A stretch of 64,000 nt of DNA from Mesorhizobium sp. M7A.F.Ca.US.008.03.1.1 (GCF_003997495.1 NZ_RZRU01000001.1:434001-498000), one strand, 5' to 3'. Positions 51,725 to 61,063 are shown, numbered from the stretch's first letter. Made by a program: numbers and translations. The notes: a model not told the origin generated them from the letters alone.

Positions 51725-52711
51725 TCAGGCCTGTTGTATTGCCGAGAGCTTCCAATTCGAGCCATTATCACGCACGAAGGTCCACAGCTCGGTCGTCTCT
51801 GTCGGATGGTCCTCGTCGCCCTCGACGATTTTGCCGCTGGCCCGTTCGCGCGTTACGTCGCGAGACTCGTAGCGCAATGCGGCCGTGGCGTAGTCGCGCT
51901 CATCCTCGCGCCAGCTTTCTGCAATGTCAGCCTGCAGCAAGGTGATATCAGTCACCTCGTTCCTGAGACCTTTCTGAGCATTGTCGGCCAGTTCCTCGGA
52001 CAGATAGGACACCATTTCGGGGGTCACCGCCCGGCGCAGAGCAGCATGGTCTTCGCGCCCGAATGCTTCCTGGACATCAGTCAACAGCTGCTGGAATGCG
52101 TCGAGGTCGGCCTGGGCCAGCGTGATCTCATCGGATACGGTGGCCGCAGAGCTTCCGCCCGAACCGCCACCGAAACCGGGAATTGTGAAGGAGCCTGCAG
52201 TCTGCTGCCCTGCCGTTGCGCGGTTCTCAAATCGCGAAGCCTGGGCATTACCGGCACCAGCGAACGCAGGGGTAGGACCGCGCGCCGATTGCGACCGGAA
52301 GAACCTGATGGCCAGCATGATCGCACCACCGATGAGCAGGGCCTGAAGCAGGAAACCGAACATGCCGGCCAGGCCGCCGAAGCCTTGGCCGACGAGCAAG
52401 CCGATCAGGCCGCCGAGCAGCAGGCCGCGCATCATTGTTCCACCGAAGCCGCCCATGAAGCCGGGCCTCTGCAGGCCGGCCTGCGGCTGCCGGGCCGCGT
52501 TGTTCACACCGGTGTTGGGCGTCATCGACCGCTCGACCGGAGCGGTCGGCGCTGGTGCGGTCCTGGTCGGCGGTGCCGATTGGAACGTACGCATGCCACG
52601 ACTGCCGAAACTGCCGCCGCGACGGGCCTCGGCGTGATCCATCGCAACCATGGAAAATGCAAGGAACAGTCCTGCAAAGAGGGCTGCAAATCGGCTGGTG
52701 CGGGAAATCAT
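51725..52711 (-). CDS. Tim44-like domain membrane protein
   Basis: 328-residue protein with an N-terminal signal/anchor (FAALFAGLFLAFSMVAMDHAEA) and an Arg-Gly/Pro-rich linker. Two hydrophobic glycine-rich segments (LLLGGLIGLLVGQGFGGLAG and LLQALLIGGAIMLAIRFF) follow. A C-terminal Tim44-like domain (residues ~200-328, from DLDAFQQLLTDVQEAFGRED to WKLSAIQQA) completes it. Alphaproteobacterial relatives are thought to act at the inner membrane, possibly in protein sorting. This gene is not linked to sugar uptake. It lies 46 bp from the convergent lactonase gene. Confidence 0.88.
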   Translation of the reverse strand: MISRTSRFAALFAGLFLAFSMVAMDHAEARRGGSFGSRGMRTFQSAPPTRTAPAPTAPVERSMTPNTGVNNAARQPQAGLQRPGFMGGFGGTMMRGLLLGGLIGLLVGQGFGGLAGMFGFLLQALLIGGAIMLAIRFFRSQSARGPTPAFAGAGNAQASRFENRATAGQQTAGSFTIPGFGGGSGGSSAATVSDEITLAQADLDAFQQLLTDVQEAFGREDHAALRRAVTPEMVSYLSEELADNAQKGLRNEVTDITLLQADIAESWREDERDYATAALRYESRDVTRERASGKIVEGDEDHPTETTELWTFVRDNGSNWKLSAIQQA

Positions 52712-52785
52712 CAGAGATGGACCTTTGTCGATGCGGTTTCGGAAGTTTCCAGCAGGCGCCGGCCTGGACGCCGGGCGTCATGCGG

Positions 52786-53088
52786 TCAGTCGAACAACTC
52801 TTCGAAGAACGATTTCTTCCGCTTCGGATAGCGGTGACCGTGCGAGCGGGAATAATCGTCGTCGCGGCTCTGGCCATGCTGCGGCAGGGAGAATGCTGCC
52901 GGCTGTGGCTGCGGCGCGGGCGCCGCTTCCCTGCCGGACCGCTCGATGATCTTGTCGAGTTCTCCTCGATCAAGCCAGACGCCGCGGCACTGCGGACAGT
53001 AGTCGATTTCGATACCCTGGCGTTCGCTCATCACGAGCGCGACGCGGCAGGAGGGGCAAGTCATGCCAAGGAGGGAAGTAGATGTCAT
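52786..53088 (-). CDS. Zinc-ribbon (zf-TFIIB) protein
   Basis: 100-residue protein with a C-P-x-C...C-P-x-C zinc ribbon (CPSC at ~10, CPQC at ~29 followed by RGVWLDRGELDKII), the zf-TFIIB family hallmark. The tail is polar and basic (RYPKRKKSFFEELFD). Similar small proteins are common in bacteria; function not established. I prefer the ATG at 53088; a 4-residue longer start at 53100 is possible. Upstream of the Tim44-like gene on the same strand, 75 bp apart. Confidence 0.8.
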   Translation of the reverse strand: MTSTSLLGMTCPSCRVALVMSERQGIEIDYCPQCRGVWLDRGELDKIIERSGREAAPAPQPQPAAFSLPQHGQSRDDDYSRSHGHRYPKRKKSFFEELFD

Positions 53089-53293
53089 ACGGGGCTCCAA
53101 ACCGAAAAAGATTGAGCCCGCTTGACCGAAAGAATGGAAACGGGCCCGTTAAAGCGGTCCGACATCACGATCGCCAAAAGCGACAGTCAGAGGGGCCCGG
53201 CCCGCACCGGACAGTTAGGAATGCAGAGCCGTGCCTTCAAGAGCGATATTGCCCTGCAAGAATGATTTGTCGCCATCGTTGCTCAGACCGTCT

Positions 53294-53331
53294 CCACGAT
53301 TTCAGATCGTGACCACGATCTCAGATCGTGA
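53294..53331. repeat. 19-bp tandem duplication at the 3' end of the reductase gene
   Basis: CCACGATTTCAGATCGTGA (53294-53312) is followed by CCACGATCTCAGATCGTGA (53313-53331), with a third partial copy beginning CCACGATCT inside the coding end. The unit duplicates the last codons and stop of the gene at 53321. One base differs between the two full copies. It includes the imperfect palindrome CGATCTGAGATCG. Confidence 0.7.
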
Positions 53332-54310
53332 CCACGATCTTGCCGAACTGCTCGTTCGACTCCAGGTAGCGGTGCGCCTCGACGATCTGGTCGAACGCAT
53401 AGGTCCGGTCGATGATCGGCTTTAGAGTCCCGGTCCCGAGTCCTTCGAGGATGAACGCCTTGGCGGCCTCCAGTTTCGCCGGGTTGCCGGTGATCTCGTG
53501 GACGAGGTAGCCGCGCAGTGTCAGGGTCTTGCTCAGAACGGTCGACAGTGGAAACGGCGTCGGCTCACGGCTGAGGCCGCCATACTCGATGAGGATCCCG
53601 CCACGCGACATCGCCGCTGTGAGCGGCTCGAAGATCGGGCCGCCGATCGGATCGAACACGACGCGCACGCCTTCAGGCCCAGCGATCCCGTTCAGCCGTG
53701 CCGCCGGGTCCTCCTCGGCCAAGGCGATGACATGCGCCGCGCCGGCGTTGAGCAGGGCCTGCCTCTTCGCCGATGTCCGCGTCACCGCAATCGCGGTCGC
53801 GCCGACCTTGTTGGCGATCTGGATCGCCGCAAGCCCGACACTGCTCGATGCTGCTGTGATGACGAGCGCGTCTCCGCTGTGCAGCCTGGCGATATCGATC
53901 AGCGCGCCGTAGGCGGTGAGATACTGCATCCAGACGGCCGCTGCCGTCTGCCAGTCGAGCGACGGCGGATGCTTGACGACAAGTCCGGCGGGGTAGGTGG
54001 CAAACTCGCCATAGGCCGGCCAGCGGATCATCGATTGCGGCGGGATGACACTGACGCTGTCGCCCGGCGCGAAATCCTTCACGCCGTCGCCAATAGCCTC
54101 GATGACGCCCGCCGCTTCAAGACCAAGCCCCGAGGGGAGCGTCGGCGTCTCGATATAGGAACCCGCGCGAAGCAGCGCTTCGGCGCGATTGAGGCCGAGT
54201 GCCTTGACCCGGATTTGAACTTCGCCCGGACCCGGTGGGGAAAGCGCGACGTCCTCGATGCGCAGAACCTCGGGGCCACCATGCTGGCGAAAGCGAACTA
54301 CGCGTATCAT
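53321..54310 (-). CDS. Zinc-independent MDR oxidoreductase (quinone-oxidoreductase-like)
   Basis: 329-residue medium-chain dehydrogenase/reductase. It has the N-terminal GroES-like fold (ALGLNRAEALLRAGSYIETP) and the cofactor-binding stretch TAASSSVGLAAIQIANKVGA (residues ~155-174). The Cys and GHE zinc ligands of alcohol dehydrogenases are absent, as in NADPH quinone oxidoreductases. Divergent from a LysR gene 102 bp away, which probably controls it. The final codons sit in a short tandem duplication. Confidence 0.87.
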   Translation of the reverse strand: MIRVVRFRQHGGPEVLRIEDVALSPPGPGEVQIRVKALGLNRAEALLRAGSYIETPTLPSGLGLEAAGVIEAIGDGVKDFAPGDSVSVIPPQSMIRWPAYGEFATYPAGLVVKHPPSLDWQTAAAVWMQYLTAYGALIDIARLHSGDALVITAASSSVGLAAIQIANKVGATAIAVTRTSAKRQALLNAGAAHVIALAEEDPAARLNGIAGPEGVRVVFDPIGGPIFEPLTAAMSRGGILIEYGGLSREPTPFPLSTVLSKTLTLRGYLVHEITGNPAKLEAAKAFILEGLGTGTLKPIIDRTYAFDQIVEAHRYLESNEQFGKIVVTI

Positions 54311-54412
54311 TCGGGATACTCCAAATCATCTGAACCGAATGAGCTATGCAGCTAGGCTTGCCGGGGATAAATGGCTGTAAGGGAAGAACAGTAGAAACCA
54401 GGAGTTCCGAAT

Positions 54413-55315
54413 ATGGATCGGCTTGAGAGCATGGCCGTGTTCGTCAAGGCGGTCGATCTCGGCTCGTTCGCGGCCGCGGCGGTCGCGCTCGACCTGTCTG
54501 GCCCGATGGTCGGCAAGCATGTCCGGTTTATCGAGGAGCGGCTGGGCGTGCGGCTGCTCAACCGGACCACGCGGCGGCAGAGCCTGACCGACTTCGGCCG
54601 CGCTTACTATGAACGCTGTCGGGTGGTGCTGGCCGAGGCCGAAGCCGCCGATGCGCTCGCCGCTGACCAGTTTTCGGAACCACGTGGAAAACTGCGGGTC
54701 ACCATGCCGGCGCATTTCGGCCGCCACTGCGTGACCCCCGTGCTGCTGAAGCTCGCCCGGCAATATCCGATGCTGGAACTCGACCTGTCGCTCAGCGATC
54801 GTTTCGCCGATCTCGCCGAGGACGGCTACGATCTGGCCATCCGCACCGGTGTCTTGGACAACAAGGCGGGAGTGATCGCGCGTCGCGTTGCGCGTCAGGG
54901 CATGGTCGTCTGCGCGGCGCCCCCCTATCTCAGAGTTCATGGCGAACCGCGGCGTATCGAGGATCTCGCCGACCATCAGGCGATTGTCTACCGCCGGCTC
55001 GGCCAAGTCGTTCAGCCGTGGCTGTTTGTGCGCGAAGGGCAACCCACGCTCGAGATCACGCCAACCGGGCGGCTGCGGCTCGACGATCTCGATGCCATCG
55101 CCGATGCAGCTGTTGAGAGCATGGGGCTTGCCTGGCTGCCCTGGTGGCTGGTGCGCGAGCGCATCGAAGCCGGCGCGCTGGTGGCGCTGTTGCCGGACCA
55201 GCCGCGATATCTCTACGACTGCCACGCGCTTTGGCTGCAGACGCCGCATCTGCCGCTGAAGGTGCGGCTGGCCGTCGATGCGCTGGCGACGGCCCTGCCG
55301 AAATCGATGGAGTGA
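54413..55315 (+). CDS. LysR-family transcriptional regulator
   Basis: 300-residue LysR protein. The HTH region (residues 1-60) is MDRLESMAVFVKAVDLGSFAAAA followed by LDLSGPMVGKHVRFIEERLG and LLNRTTRRQSLTDFG. The effector domain has AGLPWLPWWLVRERI-like AWLPWWLVRERIEAGALV near the C-terminus. Typical regulator of a divergent gene, here the MDR oxidoreductase. Confidence 0.9.
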   Translation: MDRLESMAVFVKAVDLGSFAAAAVALDLSGPMVGKHVRFIEERLGVRLLNRTTRRQSLTDFGRAYYERCRVVLAEAEAADALAADQFSEPRGKLRVTMPAHFGRHCVTPVLLKLARQYPMLELDLSLSDRFADLAEDGYDLAIRTGVLDNKAGVIARRVARQGMVVCAAPPYLRVHGEPRRIEDLADHQAIVYRRLGQVVQPWLFVREGQPTLEITPTGRLRLDDLDAIADAAVESMGLAWLPWWLVRERIEAGALVALLPDQPRYLYDCHALWLQTPHLPLKVRLAVDALATALPKSME

Positions 55316-55399
55316 TCGTCAATCGCCGCCGCTCAGTTGAGATCGCGCGGATACTCCTTGACCTCGCTGCCCGGCATCCAGCCTGTCGCGGACGGACTG

Positions 55400-55705
55400 A
55401 CCGGCGGCTTGCGCGAAAACGGTCTTGACCGTGCACGCATCGTCGCGCGCAAGAATTATCTCACCAAGGCGAACTGGAAGCTGGTGCTCGAGAATTTCCT
55501 CGAATGCTATCACTGCCGGCCGGCCCATCCGGAATATTACCGCGTCAACGGCCATGTCAAAGTGACCGCGACCCGCGACGCCGACAAGGCGGTCGAGTGG
55601 CAGAACGAAATCGAAGCCTGGCACAGCGTCATTGGCGATGCCGAGTTCCACAAGGGTGCATGGCAGGCGGGCGACCTCGACACCCGCGGCCGAAGATGCC
55701 TCTTT
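55400..55705 (+). pseudogene. Remnant of a Rieske-type ring-hydroxylating oxygenase alpha subunit
   Basis: About 100 codons resemble the start of the catalytic domain of Rieske non-heme iron oxygenases: ARKNYLTKANWKLVLENFLECYHCRPAHPEYYRVNGHV, read in pieces, including the E-N-F-x-E-C-Y-H-C and the histidine of the mononuclear iron site. The N-terminal Rieske [2Fe-2S] domain (C-x-H and C-x2-H) and most of the C-terminal domain are missing. The frame opens at 55337 and closes at 55732 with unrelated residues. A deletion remnant next to the acetolactate-synthase-like gene is the simplest view. Confidence 0.7.
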
Positions 55706-55764
55706 GAGGCGTCGCATTCCGATGCCATATGAAGGTGGCCGACGGAATGTTGCGGGAGACGGTT

Positions 55765-57411
55765 ATGACCAAAGGTTCGGATTTGTTCGTCGCGGCCCTC
55801 GAGAACGAAGGGGTCGAACGGATTTTCGGCATTCCGGGCGAAGAAAATCTCGATATCGTCGAATCCATCCGCCGCTCCTCGATCCAGCTGATCCTGACCC
55901 GCCACGAACAGGCGGCGGCCTTCATGGCCGCCACCTATGGCAGGCTTACCGGCAAGCCGGGCGTGTGTATCACCACGCTTGGCCCAGGCGCGCTCAATCT
56001 CTCGACCGGTTCGGCCTATGCGCTGCTCGGCGCGATGCCGATGATCATGATCACCGGCCAGAAGGGCATCCTGTCATCCCGGCAGGCGCGCTTCCAGATC
56101 GTCGATATCGTCGCGGCGATGAAGCCGCTGACCAAGCTGTCGCGCCAGATCGTCTCGCCGAAGATGATCCCCTCGCTGGTGCGCGAAGCTTTCCGTGTCG
56201 CCCAGGAAGAGCGTCCCGGCCCCGTGCATCTGGAACTGCCGGAAGACATTGCAGCGGCCGAGTGTGAACCGATCGCGCTTGTCCCGACGCACCCGGTCGA
56301 ACTGCCGCTGGCCAGCCCGGGTGCGCTTGATCGCGCCGCCCGTATGATCATGGAAGCCAGGCGCCCGCTGCTGATGTTCGGCGCGGCGGCGTCGCGACCG
56401 CGCGTGACCCCCGATGTCGCCCAGTTCGTGCTGCGCACGCAAATTCCCTATTTCACCACGCAGATGGGCAAGGGCACCGTGCCCGGCGGCACGGAGCTCT
56501 ATATGGGAACGGCAGCCCTTTCGGAGCGCGACTATGTGCACGAGGCCATAGAGCAGGCCGATCTGATCATCACCATCGGCCACGACACGGTCGAGAAGCC
56601 GCCCTTCATCATGGGGGCCAAGGGGCCGCAGGTCATTCATGTTGGCTACCAGTCCGCGGATGTCGAGCAGGTCTATTTCCCGCAAGCCGAGATCGTCGGC
56701 GACCTTGGCCCTTCGCTGGCGCTGCTGGCCGATCGCATCGAGGGCAAGATCCCCAATGCGCAGGCCCTGCTGCCGCTGCGGGAAGGCATTCTGAGCCGGA
56801 TCGCCGCGCGCGCCACCGAAGACCGCTTCACGCCGCAGCGCATCGTGCATGACGTGCGCGCCGTGATGCCGCCGGACGGGATCCTCGCCCTCGACAACGG
56901 CATGTACAAGATCTGGTTCGCGCGCAACTACCGGACGCGCATGGCAAACACGATCCTGCTCGACAATGCGCTGGCCACCATGGGCGCGGGCCTGCCGTCG
57001 GCGATGATGGCGGCACTGCTCTATCCGCAGCGCCGTGTCATGGCCATCTGTGGCGACGGCGGCTTCATGATGAACAGCCAGGAACTGGAGACCGCCGTCA
57101 GGCTCAAGCTCAACCTCGTCGTTCTGCTGCTCGAAGACCATGCCTATGGCATGATCCGCTGGAAGCAGGCGGTCGATGCGTTCCCGGATTTCGGCATGAC
57201 CTTCGGCAATCCCGATTTCGTCAAGTATGCCGAGGCGTATGGCGCCAAGGGGACCAGGGTTGGCGAGATCGCCGACTTGCGGCCGGTGCTGGAACAGGCC
57301 TTCACCGGCGGCGGCGTGCATCTCGTCGTCGTGCCCATCGACTATTCCGAAAACACCAGGGTGCTCGTAGACGAACTGCGCGAGCGGCTGCCTGCGCCGC
57401 AAGCGAGCTGA
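55765..57411 (+). CDS. Acetolactate-synthase-like thiamine-diphosphate enzyme
   Basis: 548-residue ThDP enzyme. It has the N-terminal PYR domain with catalytic Glu48 in TRHEQAAAFMA and FGIPGEENLD at 21-30. The central domain and a C-terminal PP domain follow, the latter with the Mg-ThDP motif GDGGFMMNSQELETAVRLKL. Closest in my judgement to catabolic-type acetolactate synthase large subunits that act without a small subunit; no ilvN-like gene is near. The start is placed at the ATG at 55765, though 55729 or 55747 are in frame. It runs from the Rieske remnant into a stem-loop at 57408. Confidence 0.83.
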   Translation: MTKGSDLFVAALENEGVERIFGIPGEENLDIVESIRRSSIQLILTRHEQAAAFMAATYGRLTGKPGVCITTLGPGALNLSTGSAYALLGAMPMIMITGQKGILSSRQARFQIVDIVAAMKPLTKLSRQIVSPKMIPSLVREAFRVAQEERPGPVHLELPEDIAAAECEPIALVPTHPVELPLASPGALDRAARMIMEARRPLLMFGAAASRPRVTPDVAQFVLRTQIPYFTTQMGKGTVPGGTELYMGTAALSERDYVHEAIEQADLIITIGHDTVEKPPFIMGAKGPQVIHVGYQSADVEQVYFPQAEIVGDLGPSLALLADRIEGKIPNAQALLPLREGILSRIAARATEDRFTPQRIVHDVRAVMPPDGILALDNGMYKIWFARNYRTRMANTILLDNALATMGAGLPSAMMAALLYPQRRVMAICGDGGFMMNSQELETAVRLKLNLVVLLLEDHAYGMIRWKQAVDAFPDFGMTFGNPDFVKYAEAYGAKGTRVGEIADLRPVLEQAFTGGGVHLVVVPIDYSENTRVLVDELRERLPAPQAS

Positions 57412-57432
57412 CGGCGGCAAAGCCGCCGTCAG
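57408..57432. terminator. Bidirectional stem-loop between convergent genes
   Basis: CTGACGGCGGC pairs perfectly with GCCGCCGTCAG (11 bp) around AAA. It overlaps the stop of the acetolactate-synthase-like gene and lies 28 bases after the stop of the convergent binding-protein gene. It can serve both transcripts. No T-run, so a terminator is likely but not of the classic type. Confidence 0.6.
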
Positions 57433-57459
57433 GATTACCTGGAGCCGTTGCCGAAGCTC

Positions 57460-58629
57460 CTACAGCTTGCAGTAAGGCGTGACCGGCGCGATCGTCCCGA
57501 AATCCTTGACGATCTCGTAGCCGATGCCGTCTGCCGCCGCCTTGCCGACATAGGAATGGCAGAGCGTGTGGTTGTTGCTGGCGTCGACACGGATCTTGCC
57601 TTGCGGCGCATCGAACTCGATGGACGGCAGCGCCGCCAGCACATCGTCATCCTTCAGCGATCCGGCCTTATCGGCGGCCAGCGCGTACAGATGCAGGCCG
57701 TTGTAACCGGCCTCGCCGATACCATTGACCATCTTCTCCTTGCCGAATTTTTCGCGGAAGCTCGAGATGAACTTCTTGTTGACCGGATTGTCGAGCGCCA
57801 TCCAGTAGGGCTGCGGCGCGTAGGTGCCGGCCGCGACGCCCGGCGGCAGAGCGTCCTTGTTGAAGACTTCGTCCAGCGGCGCGATCAATGGCTGCTTGAT
57901 GTCGAAGCTGCGATACTGCTTGAGCTGGGTGACGGCGTCGTTGCCGACCACCATCGACCAGACGACATCGGGCTTCAGCGACTTGATCTTCTGGAAGGCC
58001 GGGCCGAAATCCGTGGTGCCGAACGGATAGTAATCGGCGCCGATGATCTTGCCGCCGGCCTTCTCATAGGCCGCTGTGATCGCCTCGGTCATCTTCTGCG
58101 GCCAGGCATAGTCGGAGGCCATGACATAGATCGTCTTGCCGAGGTTCTCGGCCACCCATGGCATCATCGGATCGACCTGCTGCATCGGGATCGGGCCGGT
58201 GGCGACGAAGTAGCGGTTGCATTCACCGCCTTCGAAATTAGTCGGGTAGAAGAACAGCTTCTTGGCCTTCGATGTCACTGACAGCGTCGCACTGCGCTCT
58301 GGCGAAATGATCGTGCCCATGATCACGTCGACCTTGTCTTCGTTGATGAGCTTGCGCGCCTTGTCGATGGAGCCCTTGGTGGTGGTCTGGTTGTCTTCGA
58401 TGATGAGCTCGACCTGACGCCCTCCAATGCCGTTGGCGGCGTTGAGTTCGGCGGCGGCGAGCTTGTAGCAATTGAGCAGCGTCTCGCCGAGGATCGCCTG
58501 CAGCCCGGTGATCGGGATCGACAGGCCGACCTTGACGGTGTCGGCGGCGCGCAGGATCGATGGCGCGCCGATGATGGCGAAAGCGGCGGCAGCGCCACCT
58601 GATTTCAAAACAGTTCTTCTGCTTATCAT
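57460..58629 (-). CDS. Amide/urea-type ABC binding protein (FmdD/UrtA/AmiC-like), Tat signal
   Basis: 389-residue branched-chain-type binding protein. It has a twin-arginine signal (SRRTVLKSGG, residues 3-12) ending around ILRA before ADTVKVGLSIPITG. The GGECN motif in FYPTNFEGGECNRYF is typical of urea and short-chain amide binders rather than amino-acid binders. The ATG at 58629 is required for the Tat motif. Last gene of the minus-strand operon headed by the deacetylase-like gene at 61922. It binds a small amide or related compound, by inference. Confidence 0.85.
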   Translation of the reverse strand: MISRRTVLKSGGAAAAFAIIGAPSILRAADTVKVGLSIPITGLQAILGETLLNCYKLAAAELNAANGIGGRQVELIIEDNQTTTKGSIDKARKLINEDKVDVIMGTIISPERSATLSVTSKAKKLFFYPTNFEGGECNRYFVATGPIPMQQVDPMMPWVAENLGKTIYVMASDYAWPQKMTEAITAAYEKAGGKIIGADYYPFGTTDFGPAFQKIKSLKPDVVWSMVVGNDAVTQLKQYRSFDIKQPLIAPLDEVFNKDALPPGVAAGTYAPQPYWMALDNPVNKKFISSFREKFGKEKMVNGIGEAGYNGLHLYALAADKAGSLKDDDVLAALPSIEFDAPQGKIRVDASNNHTLCHSYVGKAAADGIGYEIVKDFGTIAPVTPYCKL

Positions 58630-58671
58630 TGTTGTGTTCCCTTCCAGTCCCAGGCGCGCCCCATGCACGCC

Positions 58672-59373
58672 TTACAAAGCCAACAGGTCCTTCAGCAGGG
58701 TTTCGTCGGCGAACGCCTCCGGTGCGCCTTCATGGACGATCCTGCCCTTCTCCATCACCAGGCAGCGGTCCGATGCCTTGAGAACGAGATCGAGATTCTG
58801 CTCGACCAGAACGATCGCGATGCCGCGCTCGCGGGCGATGCGCGGCACCAGTTCGGCGATCGATTGCACAATGTTCGGCTGGATGCCTTCCGAGGGTTCG
58901 TCGAGCAGCAGCACCGACGGCAGGCCGCACAATGCGCGGCCGATCGCCAGCATCTGCTGCTGGCCGCCCGAAAGTGTGCCGGCGATCTGCGCTTCGCGCT
59001 CCCGCAGGATCGGAAAATAGCCGAAGATGTCGGCCGGAATGCCGCTGTCGCCACGGTCCTTGGCCGCGCGGGTGCCGACCTCCAGGTTTTGCCGCACGGT
59101 CAGCTGGTTGAAGATGCCACGTCCCTGCGGCACATGCGCGATGCCTGCGCGCGCGCGGCGGAAAGCCGGCGCGTTGGTGAGGTCCTTGTCACCGAGAACC
59201 ACCGCACCGCCACTTGCCCGCAGCGCACCGGCGATGACGCGCAGCAGCGTCGTCTTGCCGGCGCCGTTGCGGCCGAGCAGGCCGACGACCTCGCCCGGGG
59301 CGACACTCAGGTCGATGCCGTTCAGCACCGGGAGCAGGCCGTAGCCGGCCGAGACCGCAAGCGTCCGCAGCAT
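58672..59373 (-). CDS. Branched-chain-type ABC ATPase (LivF/UrtE type)
   Basis: 233-residue ATPase. Walker A GRNGAGKTT (residues ~36-44), signature LSGGQQQMLAIGRAL, Walker B VLLLDEPSEGIQP. The short size and position match LivF/UrtE. It is separated by 2 bp from the LivG-type gene and by 42 bp from the binding-protein gene. Confidence 0.9.
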   Translation of the reverse strand: MLRTLAVSAGYGLLPVLNGIDLSVAPGEVVGLLGRNGAGKTTLLRVIAGALRASGGAVVLGDKDLTNAPAFRRARAGIAHVPQGRGIFNQLTVRQNLEVGTRAAKDRGDSGIPADIFGYFPILREREAQIAGTLSGGQQQMLAIGRALCGLPSVLLLDEPSEGIQPNIVQSIAELVPRIARERGIAIVLVEQNLDLVLKASDRCLVMEKGRIVHEGAPEAFADETLLKDLLAL

Positions 59374-59375
59374 GG

Positions 59376-60080
59376 TCAGCGCCTCCCCAGATAGACGTCG
59401 CGGACCATCTCGTCAGTCTCGATGTCATGGAAAGGACCGCTGCGCAGCCGGCGTCCCTGGTGCAGCACCAGCGTCTCGCAGTTCAGTGCCCGGACGAAGC
59501 GGATGTCGTGCTCGACGGCGACGATCGAGAATTCGCCCTTAAGCCGCAGCAGCATCTGCGCCGTCGCCAGCGTTTCCTGCGGCGTCATCCCGGCGGTCGG
59601 CTCGTCCAGCAACAGAAGCCTCGGCTCGATTGCCAGCGCCATGCCGATCTCCAGCCATTGCTTTTGGCCGTGCGCGAGTTCACCGGCGAGTGTGGCGGCG
59701 CGGTTGGTCAGCGCGACCAGTTCCAGCAGTTCACCAATCGGGCGCACAGGCGAGGGCGCGCCCCAACGCGCGACTTTCACATTGTCCTCCACCGAGAGGC
59801 TGGGGAAGACCGACGGGATCTGGAATTTGCGGGCGATGCCGAGCCGGGCGATGCGATGCAATGGCAGGCCTGCTATGTCGTGGCCGAGGAAGCGCACGCT
59901 GCCGCTGGTCGGCCGAAGCGTGCCGGTCAGCACGTTGAGGAAAGTGCTCTTGCCGGCGCCGTTCGGCCCGATGATGCAGCAGAGCTCTTTGTCGCGCACG
60001 GTGAGGTTCAAGGCTTCCAGCGCCTGCAGCCCGCCGAAGCGGATGCCGACATTCTCGGCCTGGAGCAGGATGTCGCTCAT
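59376..60080 (-). CDS. Branched-chain-type ABC ATPase (LivG/UrtD type)
   Basis: 234-residue ATPase from the ATG at 60080. Walker A GPNGAGKST, signature-region LAHGQKQWLEIGMAL (Ala-His-Gly in place of Ser-Gly-Gly, as in many UrtD/LivG proteins), Walker B LLLLDEPTAGMTP. The ATG overlaps the permease stop as ATGA. A longer reading to 60194 is within the permease gene and rejected. Confidence 0.9.
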   Translation of the reverse strand: MSDILLQAENVGIRFGGLQALEALNLTVRDKELCCIIGPNGAGKSTFLNVLTGTLRPTSGSVRFLGHDIAGLPLHRIARLGIARKFQIPSVFPSLSVEDNVKVARWGAPSPVRPIGELLELVALTNRAATLAGELAHGQKQWLEIGMALAIEPRLLLLDEPTAGMTPQETLATAQMLLRLKGEFSIVAVEHDIRFVRALNCETLVLHQGRRLRSGPFHDIETDEMVRDVYLGRR

Positions 60081-61063
60081 TGCGCCCGCCTTCCGCCTTT
60101 GAACAGGGCCTTCAGCCGTGCGTAGATCGACAGGATGCCATCCGGCAGGACGAAAACGATGATGACGAAGACGCAGCCCAGCAGCAATGGCCACAGGCTC
60201 GGATTGAAGCTGCTGATCGTCTGCTGCGCCCGCTGGATGAAGATGGCGCCGAGCACCGGCCCAAGCAGCGTGCCGCGGCCGCCGACCGCCACCCAGACGA
60301 TGACCTCCGTCGACAGAAGCAGCCCGGACAGATCCGGCGCCACCAGTCCTGCCATGCAGACATAGAGCGCGCCGGCAAGTCCGGCGATGGCTGCGGACAG
60401 AACGAAGGTGACGAGCAGCCGCAACGGCGCATTGTGGCCGAGCGCTGCCGCCCGGATCTCATTGTCCTGTATGGCGGTCAGCACCGTACCCCAGCGGCCA
60501 CGGCTGATCGACCACAGCGCCAGCACAACCACCGCAACGATGGCTGTGACAAAGATATAACTGGGTAGATCTTGGCTCAGATCGACGTGCAGCCCGCCAA
60601 GATCGAACTCGATCGGCGGGATGCCGATCAGGCCGCTGTCGCCGCCGGTGACCGAGCTCCACGAGACCGCGGCCTGCTGGCAGATGACGCCCATGGCCAG
60701 CGTGACGATGGTGAAATAGCTGCCACGGATGCCGCCGAAGAACAGGAAGTAGCCGATGATCGCGGCGACGAAGGCCGCACCGGCCACCGCACCGACGATG
60801 CCAAGCAGGCTTCCGAAGGGGATGGCGTCGTTGAGCGTGACCAGCGCCATGATGTAGCCGCCAATGCCGAAGAAGGCGGCGTGGCCGAAACACAGGATTC
60901 CGGTTCGGCCCCAGAAGAAGTCGAGGCTTGCGGCGAACAGGCCGAAGATCAGCGCATCGCGGATCACGGTCAGCTGATAGCCGCCGGCAAAGAACGGATA
61001 GACGACCGCGAGCGCCACGCAGACGGCGAAGATCAGCAGCCAGTTGCGATCGCGGGCGATCAT
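60077..61063 (-). CDS. Branched-chain-type ABC permease (LivM/UrtC type)
   Basis: 328-residue permease with about ten hydrophobic segments, including the LivM-type ILCFGHAAFFGIGGYIMAL and AGALYVCMAGLVAPDLSGLLLSTEVIVWVAVGGRGTLLGP regions. Four-base overlaps link it to the genes on both sides. Confidence 0.9.
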   Translation of the reverse strand: MIARDRNWLLIFAVCVALAVVYPFFAGGYQLTVIRDALIFGLFAASLDFFWGRTGILCFGHAAFFGIGGYIMALVTLNDAIPFGSLLGIVGAVAGAAFVAAIIGYFLFFGGIRGSYFTIVTLAMGVICQQAAVSWSSVTGGDSGLIGIPPIEFDLGGLHVDLSQDLPSYIFVTAIVAVVVLALWSISRGRWGTVLTAIQDNEIRAAALGHNAPLRLLVTFVLSAAIAGLAGALYVCMAGLVAPDLSGLLLSTEVIVWVAVGGRGTLLGPVLGAIFIQRAQQTISSFNPSLWPLLLGCVFVIIVFVLPDGILSIYARLKALFKGGRRAQ

